Source: Bacteroides sp.
GTDB lineage: Bacteria > Bacteroidota > Bacteroidia > Bacteroidales > Bacteroidaceae
NCBI GenBank assembly: GCA_019416685.1
Contig: DXWV01000038.1
Span: 1 to 54,974, forward strand
Direction of reading: 5' to 3'
DNA length: 54,974 nt
Both the position numbers and the translations under genes were made by a program. Below, in pieces: positions 34,837 through 44,257 of this stretch. The notes beneath the pieces are model-generated. The model did no database searches, was not told the origin of the DNA, and was given only the letters and a program-made list of their open reading frames with translations. Position 1 is the first letter of the stretch. Every line of letters starts with the position of its first letter.

Positions 34837-37326
34837 ATGAAAAAGTTTCTCCCCGACCTTATTGCCATTCTGGCATTTATTATTCTCTCCTTCGCTTATT
34901 TCTTTCCGGCAGTCATTGAAGACCGGGCACTTTTTCAACATGACAGTGTTGCCGGAGTGGGAGCAGGACAAGAGGCTAAAGAATTTCACGAACGTACCGG
35001 TGAAACTACCCGTTGGACAAACAGTCTCTTTGGTGGTATGCCCACCTATCAGATTTCTCCCAGTTACGATTCTGTCAAGCCACTGAAATGGATAGAAAAC
35101 ATCTACCGCCTCTATCTTCCACCCTATGTGTGGCTTACATTCATTATGATGTTAGGGTTTTATATCCTGCTGCGAGCTTTCGGATTACCGGCATGGTTGG
35201 CCGGGTTAGGAGGTGCTATCTGGGCCTTTTCTTCCTACTTTTTCATATTGATAGCTGCCGGACACATCTGGAAGTTTATCACTTTAGCTTACATACCACC
35301 CACGATAGCCGGCATCGTGCTTGCTTATCGAAAAAAATATTTATTAGGAGCCATTGTCACCGCCCTGTTCATGGCTTTACAAATACAATCCAACCATGTA
35401 CAGATGTCATATTATTTCTTATTTGTCATCTTATTTATGGTAGGTGCTTTTTTTGAAGAAGCATGGCGTAAAAAAGAGCTGCCTCATTTCTTTAAAGCCA
35501 GTGCAATATTGATAGTAGCCGCCCTTATCGGAGTATCTACCAACCTGTCGAACCTCTATCACACTTACGAATACAGTAAAGAAACGATGCGAGGGAAAAG
35601 CGAATTGGTACACGAAGGCCCTAAAGCCGAACAAACCAGTAGCGGGCTCGACCGTGATTATATTACCCAATGGAGTTATGGTATTGGCGAAACACTCAGC
35701 CTTCTCGTTCCTAATATAAGAGGTGGAGCTTCTGTACCGCTATCGGAGAACAAAGTTGCTATGGAAAAAGCCAATCCGATGTACAACGGGTTGTATTCAC
35801 AGATCACCCAGTACTTTGGTGACCAGCCAATGACCTCCGGTCCGGTCTATGTAGGCGCTTTTGTCATGGCACTCTTTATATTGGGTTGCTTTATCGTAAA
35901 AGGTCCTATGAAATGGGCACTTCTTGGAGCCACTCTTTTCTCCATCTTACTGTCATGGGGAAAGAATTTTATGCCACTCACTGATTTCTTCATCGATTAT
36001 ATACCGATGTACAATAAATTCCGCGCGGTATCTTCCATACTGGTTATAGCAGAGTTTACAATACCACTATTAGCCATATTCGCCTTAAAAGCAATCATTG
36101 ATAAGCCCGAGGTATTAAAACAAAACCGCCGCGGAGTAATTATCAGCTTTGCATTAACTGCAGGTGTGGCATTGATTCTGGCAGTAGCTCCGAGTATACT
36201 TGTATCCGGTTTTATCCCTGCACGTGAACTGGCAGCCCTGCAACAAGCTATCCCCGGAGATCAGCTCTTGCCAATTCTTGATAATCTGAAAGAGATGCGT
36301 ATGAATATGGTAACCTCAGATGCATGGGCAAGTTTCCTGTTTATCTGTTGTGGTTTCGTTCTCCTTTTCCTTTATCAGCGAGGTAAATTGAGTGTTGTAT
36401 GGACAGTAAGCGCCATTGCTGTACTTTGTATAGGAGAAATGTGGCACATCAACAAACGTTACCTGTATGACGATATGTTTGTTCCACAATCTGCACGCAT
36501 AGAGACCTTCCAAAAGACTCCTACCGATGAACAAATCCTGCAAGATAAATCATTGGATTATCGCGTGCTGAACTTTGCATCTAATACATTCAACGAAAAT
36601 AATACTTCGTACTGGCACAAGAGCGTAGGAGGTTATCATGCTGCCAAGTTACGCCGTTATCAGGAAATGATAGATCACCATATTGCCCCAGAGATGCAAG
36701 CCACATTCAAAGAGATAGCAGCAGCCGGTGGAGAAATGGACAGTGTAGATGCCAATAAGTTCCGTATTCTGAATATGTTGAATACGAAATACTTTATATT
36801 CCCTGTCAGCCAACAAGGCCAGACAGCTCCTATCCTCAACCCCTATGCATACGGCAACGCATGGTTTGTAAACAATGTGAAGTATGTCAATAACGCCAAC
36901 GAAGAAATTGCTGCTGTTGGTGAAGTGGATCTGAAGAATACAGCTGTTGTAGATGTTAAATTCAAAGAGGCTTTGAAAGGAAAGGCTGAAGATCTCAAAG
37001 TAGATTCCCTAAGCACAGTCAAGTTGACCAATTATGAGCCCAATCACCTGATTTATGAAACGTCCTCTCCGAAAGAGGGAGTTGTAGTATTCTCAGAGAT
37101 ATTCTATCCGGGATGGCAAGCTACCATTGACGGTCAGCCGATAGATATTGCCCGAGCCAACTATATTCTGCGTGCTGTAAACGTTCCTGCAGGCAAACAC
37201 ACCATCGAAATGCGTTTCGATCCGAAGAGTCTGCATGTTACAGAGGGCATTGCTTACAGTGGATTGGCATTACTAATTATCGGAGCAATAGCAGGATTGT
37301 GGATCTATTGCAGAAAGAAGCAATAA
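34837..37326 (+). CDS. YfhO-family polytopic membrane protein
   Basis: 829 residues with an N-terminal membrane helix, then many more helices (about a dozen in the first 530 residues) and a C-terminal mainly soluble domain, closed by a final helix (GLALLIIGAIAGLWIYC). The region after helix 1 (SLFGGMPTYQI) and the C-terminal FSEIFYPGWQATIDGQPIDI pattern are typical of YfhO (GT-C-like) proteins. Some Gram-positive members take part in glycosylating cell-wall polymers or lipids; the role in Bacteroides is not established. It follows ahcY and ends opposite the convergent GH3 gene. Confidence 0.88.
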   Translation: MKKFLPDLIAILAFIILSFAYFFPAVIEDRALFQHDSVAGVGAGQEAKEFHERTGETTRWTNSLFGGMPTYQISPSYDSVKPLKWIENIYRLYLPPYVWLTFIMMLGFYILLRAFGLPAWLAGLGGAIWAFSSYFFILIAAGHIWKFITLAYIPPTIAGIVLAYRKKYLLGAIVTALFMALQIQSNHVQMSYYFLFVILFMVGAFFEEAWRKKELPHFFKASAILIVAALIGVSTNLSNLYHTYEYSKETMRGKSELVHEGPKAEQTSSGLDRDYITQWSYGIGETLSLLVPNIRGGASVPLSENKVAMEKANPMYNGLYSQITQYFGDQPMTSGPVYVGAFVMALFILGCFIVKGPMKWALLGATLFSILLSWGKNFMPLTDFFIDYIPMYNKFRAVSSILVIAEFTIPLLAIFALKAIIDKPEVLKQNRRGVIISFALTAGVALILAVAPSILVSGFIPARELAALQQAIPGDQLLPILDNLKEMRMNMVTSDAWASFLFICCGFVLLFLYQRGKLSVVWTVSAIAVLCIGEMWHINKRYLYDDMFVPQSARIETFQKTPTDEQILQDKSLDYRVLNFASNTFNENNTSYWHKSVGGYHAAKLRRYQEMIDHHIAPEMQATFKEIAAAGGEMDSVDANKFRILNMLNTKYFIFPVSQQGQTAPILNPYAYGNAWFVNNVKYVNNANEEIAAVGEVDLKNTAVVDVKFKEALKGKAEDLKVDSLSTVKLTNYEPNHLIYETSSPKEGVVVFSEIFYPGWQATIDGQPIDIARANYILRAVNVPAGKHTIEMRFDPKSLHVTEGIAYSGLALLIIGAIAGLWIYCRKKQ

Positions 37327-37383
37327 AGTAAAATTTTTCCATAAAAGTCCAAGCGCTAACACGCTGATAATCAACGAATATAA

Positions 37384-37475
37384 AAGTGTACATTCTTGCA
37401 TGTCAAGAGTGTACACTTTTGTTATATAAGAATGTACATTCTTATGATACATAAATGTACACTCTTGTAATCCCT
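37384..37475. repeat. Array B: four tandem 23-bp units with TGTACA-type cores
   Basis: The core TGTAC begins at 37387, 37410, 37433 and 37456, an exact 23-bp period for four units. Each core lies in a near-palindrome such as AGAATGTACATTCT, and the half-sites vary between a few words (AAGTG, GAGTG, GAATG, AAATG on the left; CATTCTT, CACTTTT, CACTCTT on the right). It fills the gap between the convergent YfhO and GH3 genes and stops just before the GH3 stop codon. The hairpins and following T might also act as a terminator. Confidence 0.85.
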
Positions 37476-37476
37476 T

Positions 37477-39750
37477 TTATTTCACCACAATGGTCTTATT
37501 GAAATGGATACGATCGGAAGAGCTACCAATCTGTATCTCAAATTCACCAGGTTCTACTATATGCTTCATACGGGCATCATAAAGAGCTAACTCCGAAATC
37601 GGCAGCTCCAACGTTACCGTTTCTTTTTTTCCTGCTTTCACCAATATCTTTTTGAAAGCTTTCAGTTGTTTGATAGGGGTAGCAACCGAACTAATCTTAT
37701 CACGAACATACAACTGAACAACCTCTTTCCCATCCCGTTTTCCGGTATTCTCAATCTCAATAGTGGCAGTCAACTTACCTCTGTCTGAGAAAATAGAATC
37801 ACTTAAATTACAATCGGTATATTTAAATTCAGTATAACTCAAACCATAGCCAAATTCCCATAGCGCATAAGGGTGCTCAAAAATATAATGTCCTGCCGGT
37901 TCTTCGTAAGTACCCGGACGGTCAAATCGCTGTACACGATCCGTAGGAAAATAATTATAAAAACAAGGTGTATTTCCCGTACTACGTGGAAACGACACAT
38001 TTACACGTCCTGAAGGATTAACATTGCCAACCAGAATATCGGCCATAGAACGACCTTGCTGCTCACCGGCATACCACTGTGTCAATACAGCATCCGCATT
38101 TTCTTTCGCCCAGGTCATCACCAATGGCTTACCCGATATAAAAACAACCACCATCGGTTTGCCTGTTGCTTTTACAGCTTTCAATAGTTCCATTTGCTTA
38201 CCAGGTAATTCTAAAGAAGACAAATCGAATCCTTCACCTGCCGTAGAATAACGTGGTCCGCGTCCCAGGAAAGTACTACGTGTACCTACCGCCACAATAG
38301 CCAAATCACTTTGTTCTACAACTCTTACTGCATCCGCAATATTCTCCTCCTTCTGGCTCCACCAGTCACAACCGTCTGCCTGTTGCAGTTTTACCTTATT
38401 CTTCATTACCTCCTTTAAACCCTGGTATAAAGTTACCCCCTCTTTCGTATCCGGAGTAGTCCATGCATAATCTCCGAAAATAGTCTGATTACTATTAGGC
38501 CCTATTACAGCAATCGATTTATATTTCGATAAATCAAGTGGTAAGATGTTATTCCTGTTTTCAAGCAAGATAGCACTCTCATCTGCGATCTCTTTCGCTA
38601 AAGCGATATGTTCGGCAGAGCGAACGACCTTTTTTACCTGTTTCGGATCACCGAAATAAGGACGGTCAAATAATCCTAAAGCAAACTTCACATACAAAAC
38701 ACGCCGTACCGCCTTATCAATATAGCTTTCATCTATAATGTTCTCTTTCACCTGTTGTTCCAGTGTTTCATAATCAGAATCCACGTCCAGATCAACACCG
38801 GCTATCAACGATAGACGGGCAGCTTCTTCACGGGTAGAGGCGGCATAATGAAAAGTCATCACCCGATCAACAGATCCCCAGTCAGAATATACATATCCTT
38901 TAAATCCGAGTTCATCGCGCAATACATCGGTCATATAATAAGGAGATGCTGAAACAGGAATACCATCATAGGCACTATAACAGCTCATAATACAAAGCGG
39001 GTCAGCTTCTTTAATAACGCGTGCAAAAGGATAAAGATGCATACTTCGGAATTCACGTTCACCTCCACTGACAAAGGCACAATTCAATCCTCCCGTCGGT
39101 GTACCATGTGCTACAAAATGTTTCGGAGTACATGTAATCCGGTGTTTCTGATACCCCCTTACAAAGCCAATCCCCATTTCAGCAATCAGATAAGGATCTT
39201 CGCCATAAGTCTCTTCTACCCTGCCCCAACGTAGTTCGCGGGCAATATCAAACACCGGAGATAAAACCTGATGAATACCCATCGTTACAGCTTCAGCACC
39301 TGCCGCCTCCGTCATGCGTTCTATCAATCCGGGATTAAACGTGCTTCCTTGTGCAATAGCATGCGGAAACAAGGTAGAATTATTTTGTAAAATACCCTGG
39401 ATACCTTCTACAGCTGTCAAAATAGGGATACCCAACCGGGTTTTAGTCAGCATATAATTCTGCAACTCGTTATAAATTCGGGCACACTCTTCTGCTGTCT
39501 GACCCATTTCATGGGTACATCCATAACTCTGTCCACCAAAAACACGTTCTATCTCATCAATCCTGCCAACGGGTTTATTCTGTAGTTGTAATACCTTCTC
39601 CTGCAAAGTCATACGCCGCAGTAAATCTTCCACACGATTTTCAATAGGGGCATCCGGATTCTTATACAATGGCTTATCATTGGTTCCCCATACAAAACCG
39701 GTAGTCCCGATACATACCCCTAAAACTATCAAAAAGCTCTTTTTCTTCAT
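37477..39750 (-). CDS. GH3 beta-glucosidase (BglX-like), exported
   Basis: 757 residues from the preferred start MKKKSFLIVLGVCIGTTGFV, a clean signal peptide; an ATG six codons upstream (39768) is equally open. GH3 features: the KHFVAHG motif, the nucleophile Asp (about residue 290) in GYVYSDWGSV, the second alpha/beta domain with GPNSNQTIFGDYAW, GRGPRYSTAGEGFD and GKPLVMTW, and a fibronectin-III-like C-terminal domain. It should release terminal beta-linked glucose, or a related sugar, in the periplasm. It is the last gene of PUL 2 and its only recognisable enzyme. Confidence 0.92.
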   Translation of the reverse strand: MKKKSFLIVLGVCIGTTGFVWGTNDKPLYKNPDAPIENRVEDLLRRMTLQEKVLQLQNKPVGRIDEIERVFGGQSYGCTHEMGQTAEECARIYNELQNYMLTKTRLGIPILTAVEGIQGILQNNSTLFPHAIAQGSTFNPGLIERMTEAAGAEAVTMGIHQVLSPVFDIARELRWGRVEETYGEDPYLIAEMGIGFVRGYQKHRITCTPKHFVAHGTPTGGLNCAFVSGGEREFRSMHLYPFARVIKEADPLCIMSCYSAYDGIPVSASPYYMTDVLRDELGFKGYVYSDWGSVDRVMTFHYAASTREEAARLSLIAGVDLDVDSDYETLEQQVKENIIDESYIDKAVRRVLYVKFALGLFDRPYFGDPKQVKKVVRSAEHIALAKEIADESAILLENRNNILPLDLSKYKSIAVIGPNSNQTIFGDYAWTTPDTKEGVTLYQGLKEVMKNKVKLQQADGCDWWSQKEENIADAVRVVEQSDLAIVAVGTRSTFLGRGPRYSTAGEGFDLSSLELPGKQMELLKAVKATGKPMVVVFISGKPLVMTWAKENADAVLTQWYAGEQQGRSMADILVGNVNPSGRVNVSFPRSTGNTPCFYNYFPTDRVQRFDRPGTYEEPAGHYIFEHPYALWEFGYGLSYTEFKYTDCNLSDSIFSDRGKLTATIEIENTGKRDGKEVVQLYVRDKISSVATPIKQLKAFKKILVKAGKKETVTLELPISELALYDARMKHIVEPGEFEIQIGSSSDRIHFNKTIVVK

Positions 39751-39786
39751 ATTATTACTAATGTTCATTTAGATAAGCAAATAGCA

Positions 39787-41004
39787 TCATTCAATGCCTC
39801 TTTCTATCGTATTTATTTTATGTATCTTATTCAGAGCAACACTATTTATACGAATATCGGCACTCTTTTCGCCCATACTTGCAACCCATCCCAATTGAAC
39901 GGTTGTCTCTTCATCCAATGTAAAACTCAATGTTTTTACTCCCGTGGTACGCCCCCAATTAAGGTAAGCCAAAGACTGTGCTTCAACCTGATCGACGTTT
40001 GGTATTTCACTGCCGGCAACCACTACCCCATATGGATTCAGATTATTGCCTTTCGAAGTATTCACATTGAATGAGAACTCGTATGTCCCGGCAGGCAGAG
40101 TTACTTCCTGCCATATTTTACCATTTTCGATGGCAGCAGCATAATTCATCGTAGATATATTTATAAATGTCTTACCAGCAGAAGCCTCATAGAAAGTACC
40201 GGTAGTACCATTATTCTGTGTCAACAGATTAGAGGTATACTTCCAGTCTTTCAGAATTCCACTTTTCTCTGTACTATTGTCACTCCGCATCACAGGGTCA
40301 GTGGCATTTTTCAATACGCTGGCCGTCAACGTTTCATCCGCTTCTACATTTGCCTCAATCTCAAAGATATCCACGGCTGTAACATCCGGCAGATAGTAAG
40401 TTTTCATCTTAAAACCACTCATCGACTTGTAGTCTTCCAGAATCGTTTCCTGCTCAGCCTGTTCTACTTCTACCATACGTTCCTGACCATTAACATCCAT
40501 ATACCAGATACGGACATAAGGTGAATGAGTATCAGCAGTAGCCCATTTTATTTTAGTTGCATTGTTTGCACACTTCACCGATGAAATGCCCCTGTTATAG
40601 AGTGTACTTTCATAGATTGCGCCATAAGAGGAGCCAATGAGTGATTCCGGCACAGAGGCATGTCCGTTGTCATCAAAAGTCTGAACAACAAAATTATAAA
40701 TACCCTCCTTCAATGGGATATCGTAAGTAAATACCTCCGCTCCTTCTCCACGCTGAATAGGCAGGTCAATTACTTCTTTCCCCATATTATAGGTAATGCG
40801 AAGCCGGGTAATTTTAGGGTCAATAAGAATACCATAGAATTGTACACGTCCTTTTCCCGAACGCATCTGCATACCCTCCGGCTTACCGATATACAGTATC
40901 TCCTTTCCATTCGTATACTTCAGATACTCATCCATCTGTGTACAAGAAGAAAAACTGCCAAGAAATAAACACAAAGCCACTATATATTTAAACATCAATT
41001 TCAT
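39787..41004 (-). CDS. DUF4998-type surface lipoprotein of PUL 2
   Basis: 405 residues with an SPII signal (MKLMFKYIVALCLFLGSFSS, then Cys). Residues about 20-205 match the DUF4998 pattern (KYTNGKEILYIGKPEGMQMR, GRVQFYGILIDPKITRLRIT). The C-terminal 180 residues resemble a carbohydrate-binding beta-sandwich of the DUF5013 type. Proteins of this kind are thought to be surface glycan-binding proteins that help SusC/SusD. It lies 14 bp after the DUF4959-type gene and 36 bp before the GH3 gene. Confidence 0.82.
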   Translation of the reverse strand: MKLMFKYIVALCLFLGSFSSCTQMDEYLKYTNGKEILYIGKPEGMQMRSGKGRVQFYGILIDPKITRLRITYNMGKEVIDLPIQRGEGAEVFTYDIPLKEGIYNFVVQTFDDNGHASVPESLIGSSYGAIYESTLYNRGISSVKCANNATKIKWATADTHSPYVRIWYMDVNGQERMVEVEQAEQETILEDYKSMSGFKMKTYYLPDVTAVDIFEIEANVEADETLTASVLKNATDPVMRSDNSTEKSGILKDWKYTSNLLTQNNGTTGTFYEASAGKTFINISTMNYAAAIENGKIWQEVTLPAGTYEFSFNVNTSKGNNLNPYGVVVAGSEIPNVDQVEAQSLAYLNWGRTTGVKTLSFTLDEETTVQLGWVASMGEKSADIRINSVALNKIHKINTIERGIE

Positions 41005-41018
41005 AATTCAAGCATTTA

Positions 41019-42227
41019 TCAATTATTAGTTTCTGATTTATCATCTCCCCAGAAAGTAACCTCAGTAAATACCATGTTAGAGTTACCGGTCCAGTTATCA
41101 ATACATTTGATACGGATGTAACGCACACGTGGCGCATCCAACGGAAAATCAGCATTATCGCCTTCCCGGGCAGCCAGGCGGTCATCCTCTGTCAGTTCAC
41201 TTCCAGGCAAGCCTGAAGGCTTCTCATTTTCAATATGAAGTAACTTTGTCCAACTATCCCAGTTACCCGATTTATCCAGTTCTGCACATCCCCAAACTTC
41301 ATACACTTTGGGAGAAACATCATTATAGAAGTGCTTGTCATCCTGTACAAACTTCAAGTTAAAACGACTCAACTTCGCCAATACTCCAAGGTCGAAGGTA
41401 AACCAGGTAGGTCCACCGTGTTCCTCAATACCGGTATGTGCACCCGCCTGTCCGTCACCATCGGCCGCAGCCCTTCCATCCCATATGTACTCCATTTTAC
41501 TTTCGTAGAAATTGCATGGGAAGTCACCGGGCAGAATCACCTCTTTAAATTTTTTCTTATCAAGTTCGGTCTCATATATCGGAGTGAGGGTTTCTTTCTT
41601 TACCTGTGACTTATTACCCCATTTATCCTGGAAATAAATTTCAAAATCACGGGATACATCCAGATAACCACGCACGGAGAATGTAGCTTTGGATAGCCCT
41701 GTATAGAACGTTTCTGCATTGACCATTTCATTATCCTCATTCGGTGTAGAAACATAAACTGTTAAGTCTGCTCTTGATGTATTCGCAAACGAAAAAGTCA
41801 TACCCCCAAAGTCGGGTTGTACTTCCAGCGTTTCATAAGCTGCCTGTACAGGAGGGGTATCTGCGGAGACCTGTATATTCACCGGTACAGAATAATTCTC
41901 ACTACGGTCCACGGCATATACATCAAGCGAGTAGGTATCCATATCTCCAAAACCTTCTACCAGCAATGTATTAGTGAAATAAGAAGCCTTAAATTCATAC
42001 TTCTTGCCTTCTTTATTTGTATAACCGGCCGCTACATAAAGTAAATCGGGATCTGAAGGCAATGTATATGTAAGAAGTACAGAACCCGGCATTTTGATAT
42101 AAGTTACGTCGCGCACCGGTGCAGGTGCTTCGCTATCATTTTCCAAAGGCTTCACAAAGTCGGTCTGACAGCCGGCAAGGGCCATCAATATTCCCAACGT
42201 AAGTATATATATTCTTATTGATTTCAT
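41019..42227 (-). CDS. DUF4959/DUF5126/DUF5000-type surface lipoprotein of PUL 2
   Basis: 402 residues with an SPII signal (MKSIRIYILTLGILMALAG, then Cys). An N-terminal DUF4959-like domain (APVRDVTYIKMPGSVLLTYT) and a middle DUF5126-like domain (FSFANTSRADLTVYVSTPNE) are followed by a C-terminal F5/8-type, DUF5000-like beta-sandwich (GGPTWFTFDLGVLAKLSRFN, VRYIRIKCIDNWTG). It is probably a surface glycan-binding protein. It starts 34 bp after susD. Confidence 0.85.
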   Translation of the reverse strand: MKSIRIYILTLGILMALAGCQTDFVKPLENDSEAPAPVRDVTYIKMPGSVLLTYTLPSDPDLLYVAAGYTNKEGKKYEFKASYFTNTLLVEGFGDMDTYSLDVYAVDRSENYSVPVNIQVSADTPPVQAAYETLEVQPDFGGMTFSFANTSRADLTVYVSTPNEDNEMVNAETFYTGLSKATFSVRGYLDVSRDFEIYFQDKWGNKSQVKKETLTPIYETELDKKKFKEVILPGDFPCNFYESKMEYIWDGRAAADGDGQAGAHTGIEEHGGPTWFTFDLGVLAKLSRFNLKFVQDDKHFYNDVSPKVYEVWGCAELDKSGNWDSWTKLLHIENEKPSGLPGSELTEDDRLAAREGDNADFPLDAPRVRYIRIKCIDNWTGNSNMVFTEVTFWGDDKSETNN

Positions 42228-42261
42228 TTCTCTTTCTGTTTTTTTTAATCAAATAAACAAT

Positions 42262-44238
42262 TTATTGCCATCCCGGATTTTGTACCAGATTGGGATTGAT
42301 CACCAATGATTTTTCTTTAATTGGCCAGAAGTAATCACGTGGTACCACAAATTGCTGAGTATACATGGCAGTCAGCTGATAATAAGTATCCACCGTTTTA
42401 CCACGAGGATTCCATGCCATCAGTGTCTTATTATACTCCTTGTCAGCTATTTTCCAGCGGCGCACATCCCAAAAGCGCTGTCCTTCAAACATCAGCTCAA
42501 TGGCACGTTCACGCTGAATAATCTCACGCAATCCCAACTGAGTTCTAAACTTATTCGACTTACGTGAATATTGTTCCCAGGACTCTTTCACTCCTAAAAG
42601 ACCTGCACGTGCTCTTATTTTATCCACATAGCTAATTGCCAGTGTACGAGCAGCCTCGGAGTCCGAAGCTTCATTAACAGCTTCTGCATAAAGCAGATAA
42701 AGATCGGCCAAGCGAAACTCCGGCCATGGATATTGTTCTGTATTCCATCCGCTTTCAGTATTCACAAATCCCAGACTTACCAATTTTTTGGCCCAATAAC
42801 CTGTTTTAGAATAACCGTAAGCGCCTAAAATACCTTGTGCTTGCCCGGCGCGTCCCTTCAGTTGCCAGATATCAGATGAATTGCCGGAAACACAATTATT
42901 TTGATACCATAAACATCCGTCAAAACCTATATTTGCATAGTAACGGGGTTCCCGGTCAAAATTGGCACTTACCGTTTCATAATCCGGGATCAAATAAAAC
43001 TCATTCGCTGTATTATTGGTATTCTTCCTTACCTTCAGGCGATTAGCATATTCCCATTCTTTATCTTCATCAATAGGTACACCATTTTTTGTATAGTATA
43101 ATTCCGTAGCATACATTGTTGGATTTATCTTTTCAGAAGCACCATGCATATTTGACGGATACTTACCTACACGTGACATACAAGACTGCTGTAAACCACC
43201 GGTCAGACGACCGGATAGTCCCCAGATCAACTCATCATTCCACTTCTCCGTTACACTCTCACGCAGGCTCAACTCGCGTTTCAGTTTGGCACTGAATACC
43301 AGATTCGTATGTGTTTCATGCAATACAATGTCCGGGCTGATTCCACCTTCACCCTGCTCACACATTTCAATAGCCTGCTCACAAGCTTCCTGGGCATCAA
43401 CCCATTTCTGTACACTATACTCGGTATTAAACAAATGCTCACCATCTTTATCCACAAAATCAGCGTAATCCGGGTTACCATTAAACAACGGACTGGCAGC
43501 CATTACCAACAATTTAGCTTTCAGCATCAAAGCCGCCGGACGCGTAATACGTCCCAGCTCTGTTGCCTGATCATCTATCTTCACAGGTAAATCGGTTTTT
43601 GCCTCATCAAGCAAGCCAGAGATATAAGAGACTACTTTATCAACCGGCGCACGTTTCAACCGTACTTCTTCCGGAGTAGCAGAGATAGGCAGATTTTCAT
43701 CCGCTATCACAATCGGACCATACATACGTAACAGTAAATAATGGTAATAGGCTTTCAGAAACTTCACTTCCGCCAACCATCTCTTCCTCATCGAAGGAGC
43801 AAGATCACCTACATAATCCATATCAGACACATAAGTCAGAAATGTATTACAATCACGAAGCCCTTCATACAAACTATGAGCCGCACCGTTACCTCCGTCC
43901 CAATAATTCAGATAAGGTTCATTCACATTCTGATATCCCAACCCGATACGCCAGGTAGCATAATCATCGCCACTCTGAATAGGATAGAAAGTAGCCAGTT
44001 CATCCCCCCCCATCAAACCGACATTTGCCCGTTCACTATGATACTCCGGAATATAAGAATAACAAGTAAACAGATACTTCTCGGCTTCATTACGATTACT
44101 GAAAGAGTGTTCAATAGTACCTACATTATCGGGTACAACATCCAGATAATCACCACAAGCGTTCAACACCCACATTCCACCGGCACATAAAGAGATACAA
44201 GCCAGGTTTCTTAGTTTATTTTTCAAATTATATTTCAT
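42262..44238 (-). CDS. SusD/RagB-family surface glycan-binding lipoprotein (PUL 2)
   Basis: 658 residues, longer than the PUL 1 SusD. The signal is followed by a lipobox (VLNACGDYLDVVPDN). SusD features include FSNRNEAEKYLFTCYSYIPE, WLAEVKFLKAYYHYLLLRMY and the C-terminal RERAIELMFEGQRFWDVRRW. Inserted loops between the TPR helices account for the greater length and may shape the binding site. It starts 19 bp after the susC stop. Confidence 0.95.
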   Translation of the reverse strand: MKYNLKNKLRNLACISLCAGGMWVLNACGDYLDVVPDNVGTIEHSFSNRNEAEKYLFTCYSYIPEYHSERANVGLMGGDELATFYPIQSGDDYATWRIGLGYQNVNEPYLNYWDGGNGAAHSLYEGLRDCNTFLTYVSDMDYVGDLAPSMRKRWLAEVKFLKAYYHYLLLRMYGPIVIADENLPISATPEEVRLKRAPVDKVVSYISGLLDEAKTDLPVKIDDQATELGRITRPAALMLKAKLLVMAASPLFNGNPDYADFVDKDGEHLFNTEYSVQKWVDAQEACEQAIEMCEQGEGGISPDIVLHETHTNLVFSAKLKRELSLRESVTEKWNDELIWGLSGRLTGGLQQSCMSRVGKYPSNMHGASEKINPTMYATELYYTKNGVPIDEDKEWEYANRLKVRKNTNNTANEFYLIPDYETVSANFDREPRYYANIGFDGCLWYQNNCVSGNSSDIWQLKGRAGQAQGILGAYGYSKTGYWAKKLVSLGFVNTESGWNTEQYPWPEFRLADLYLLYAEAVNEASDSEAARTLAISYVDKIRARAGLLGVKESWEQYSRKSNKFRTQLGLREIIQRERAIELMFEGQRFWDVRRWKIADKEYNKTLMAWNPRGKTVDTYYQLTAMYTQQFVVPRDYFWPIKEKSLVINPNLVQNPGWQ

Positions 44239-44257
44239 AGCTTTTCGTCTCCTTTAT

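Noticed and set aside
37384..37475. Simple rho-independent terminator only
   Set aside because: A single hairpin with T-run would suffice; four cores at an exact 23-bp period are not explained by termination alone, though a termination role is not excluded.
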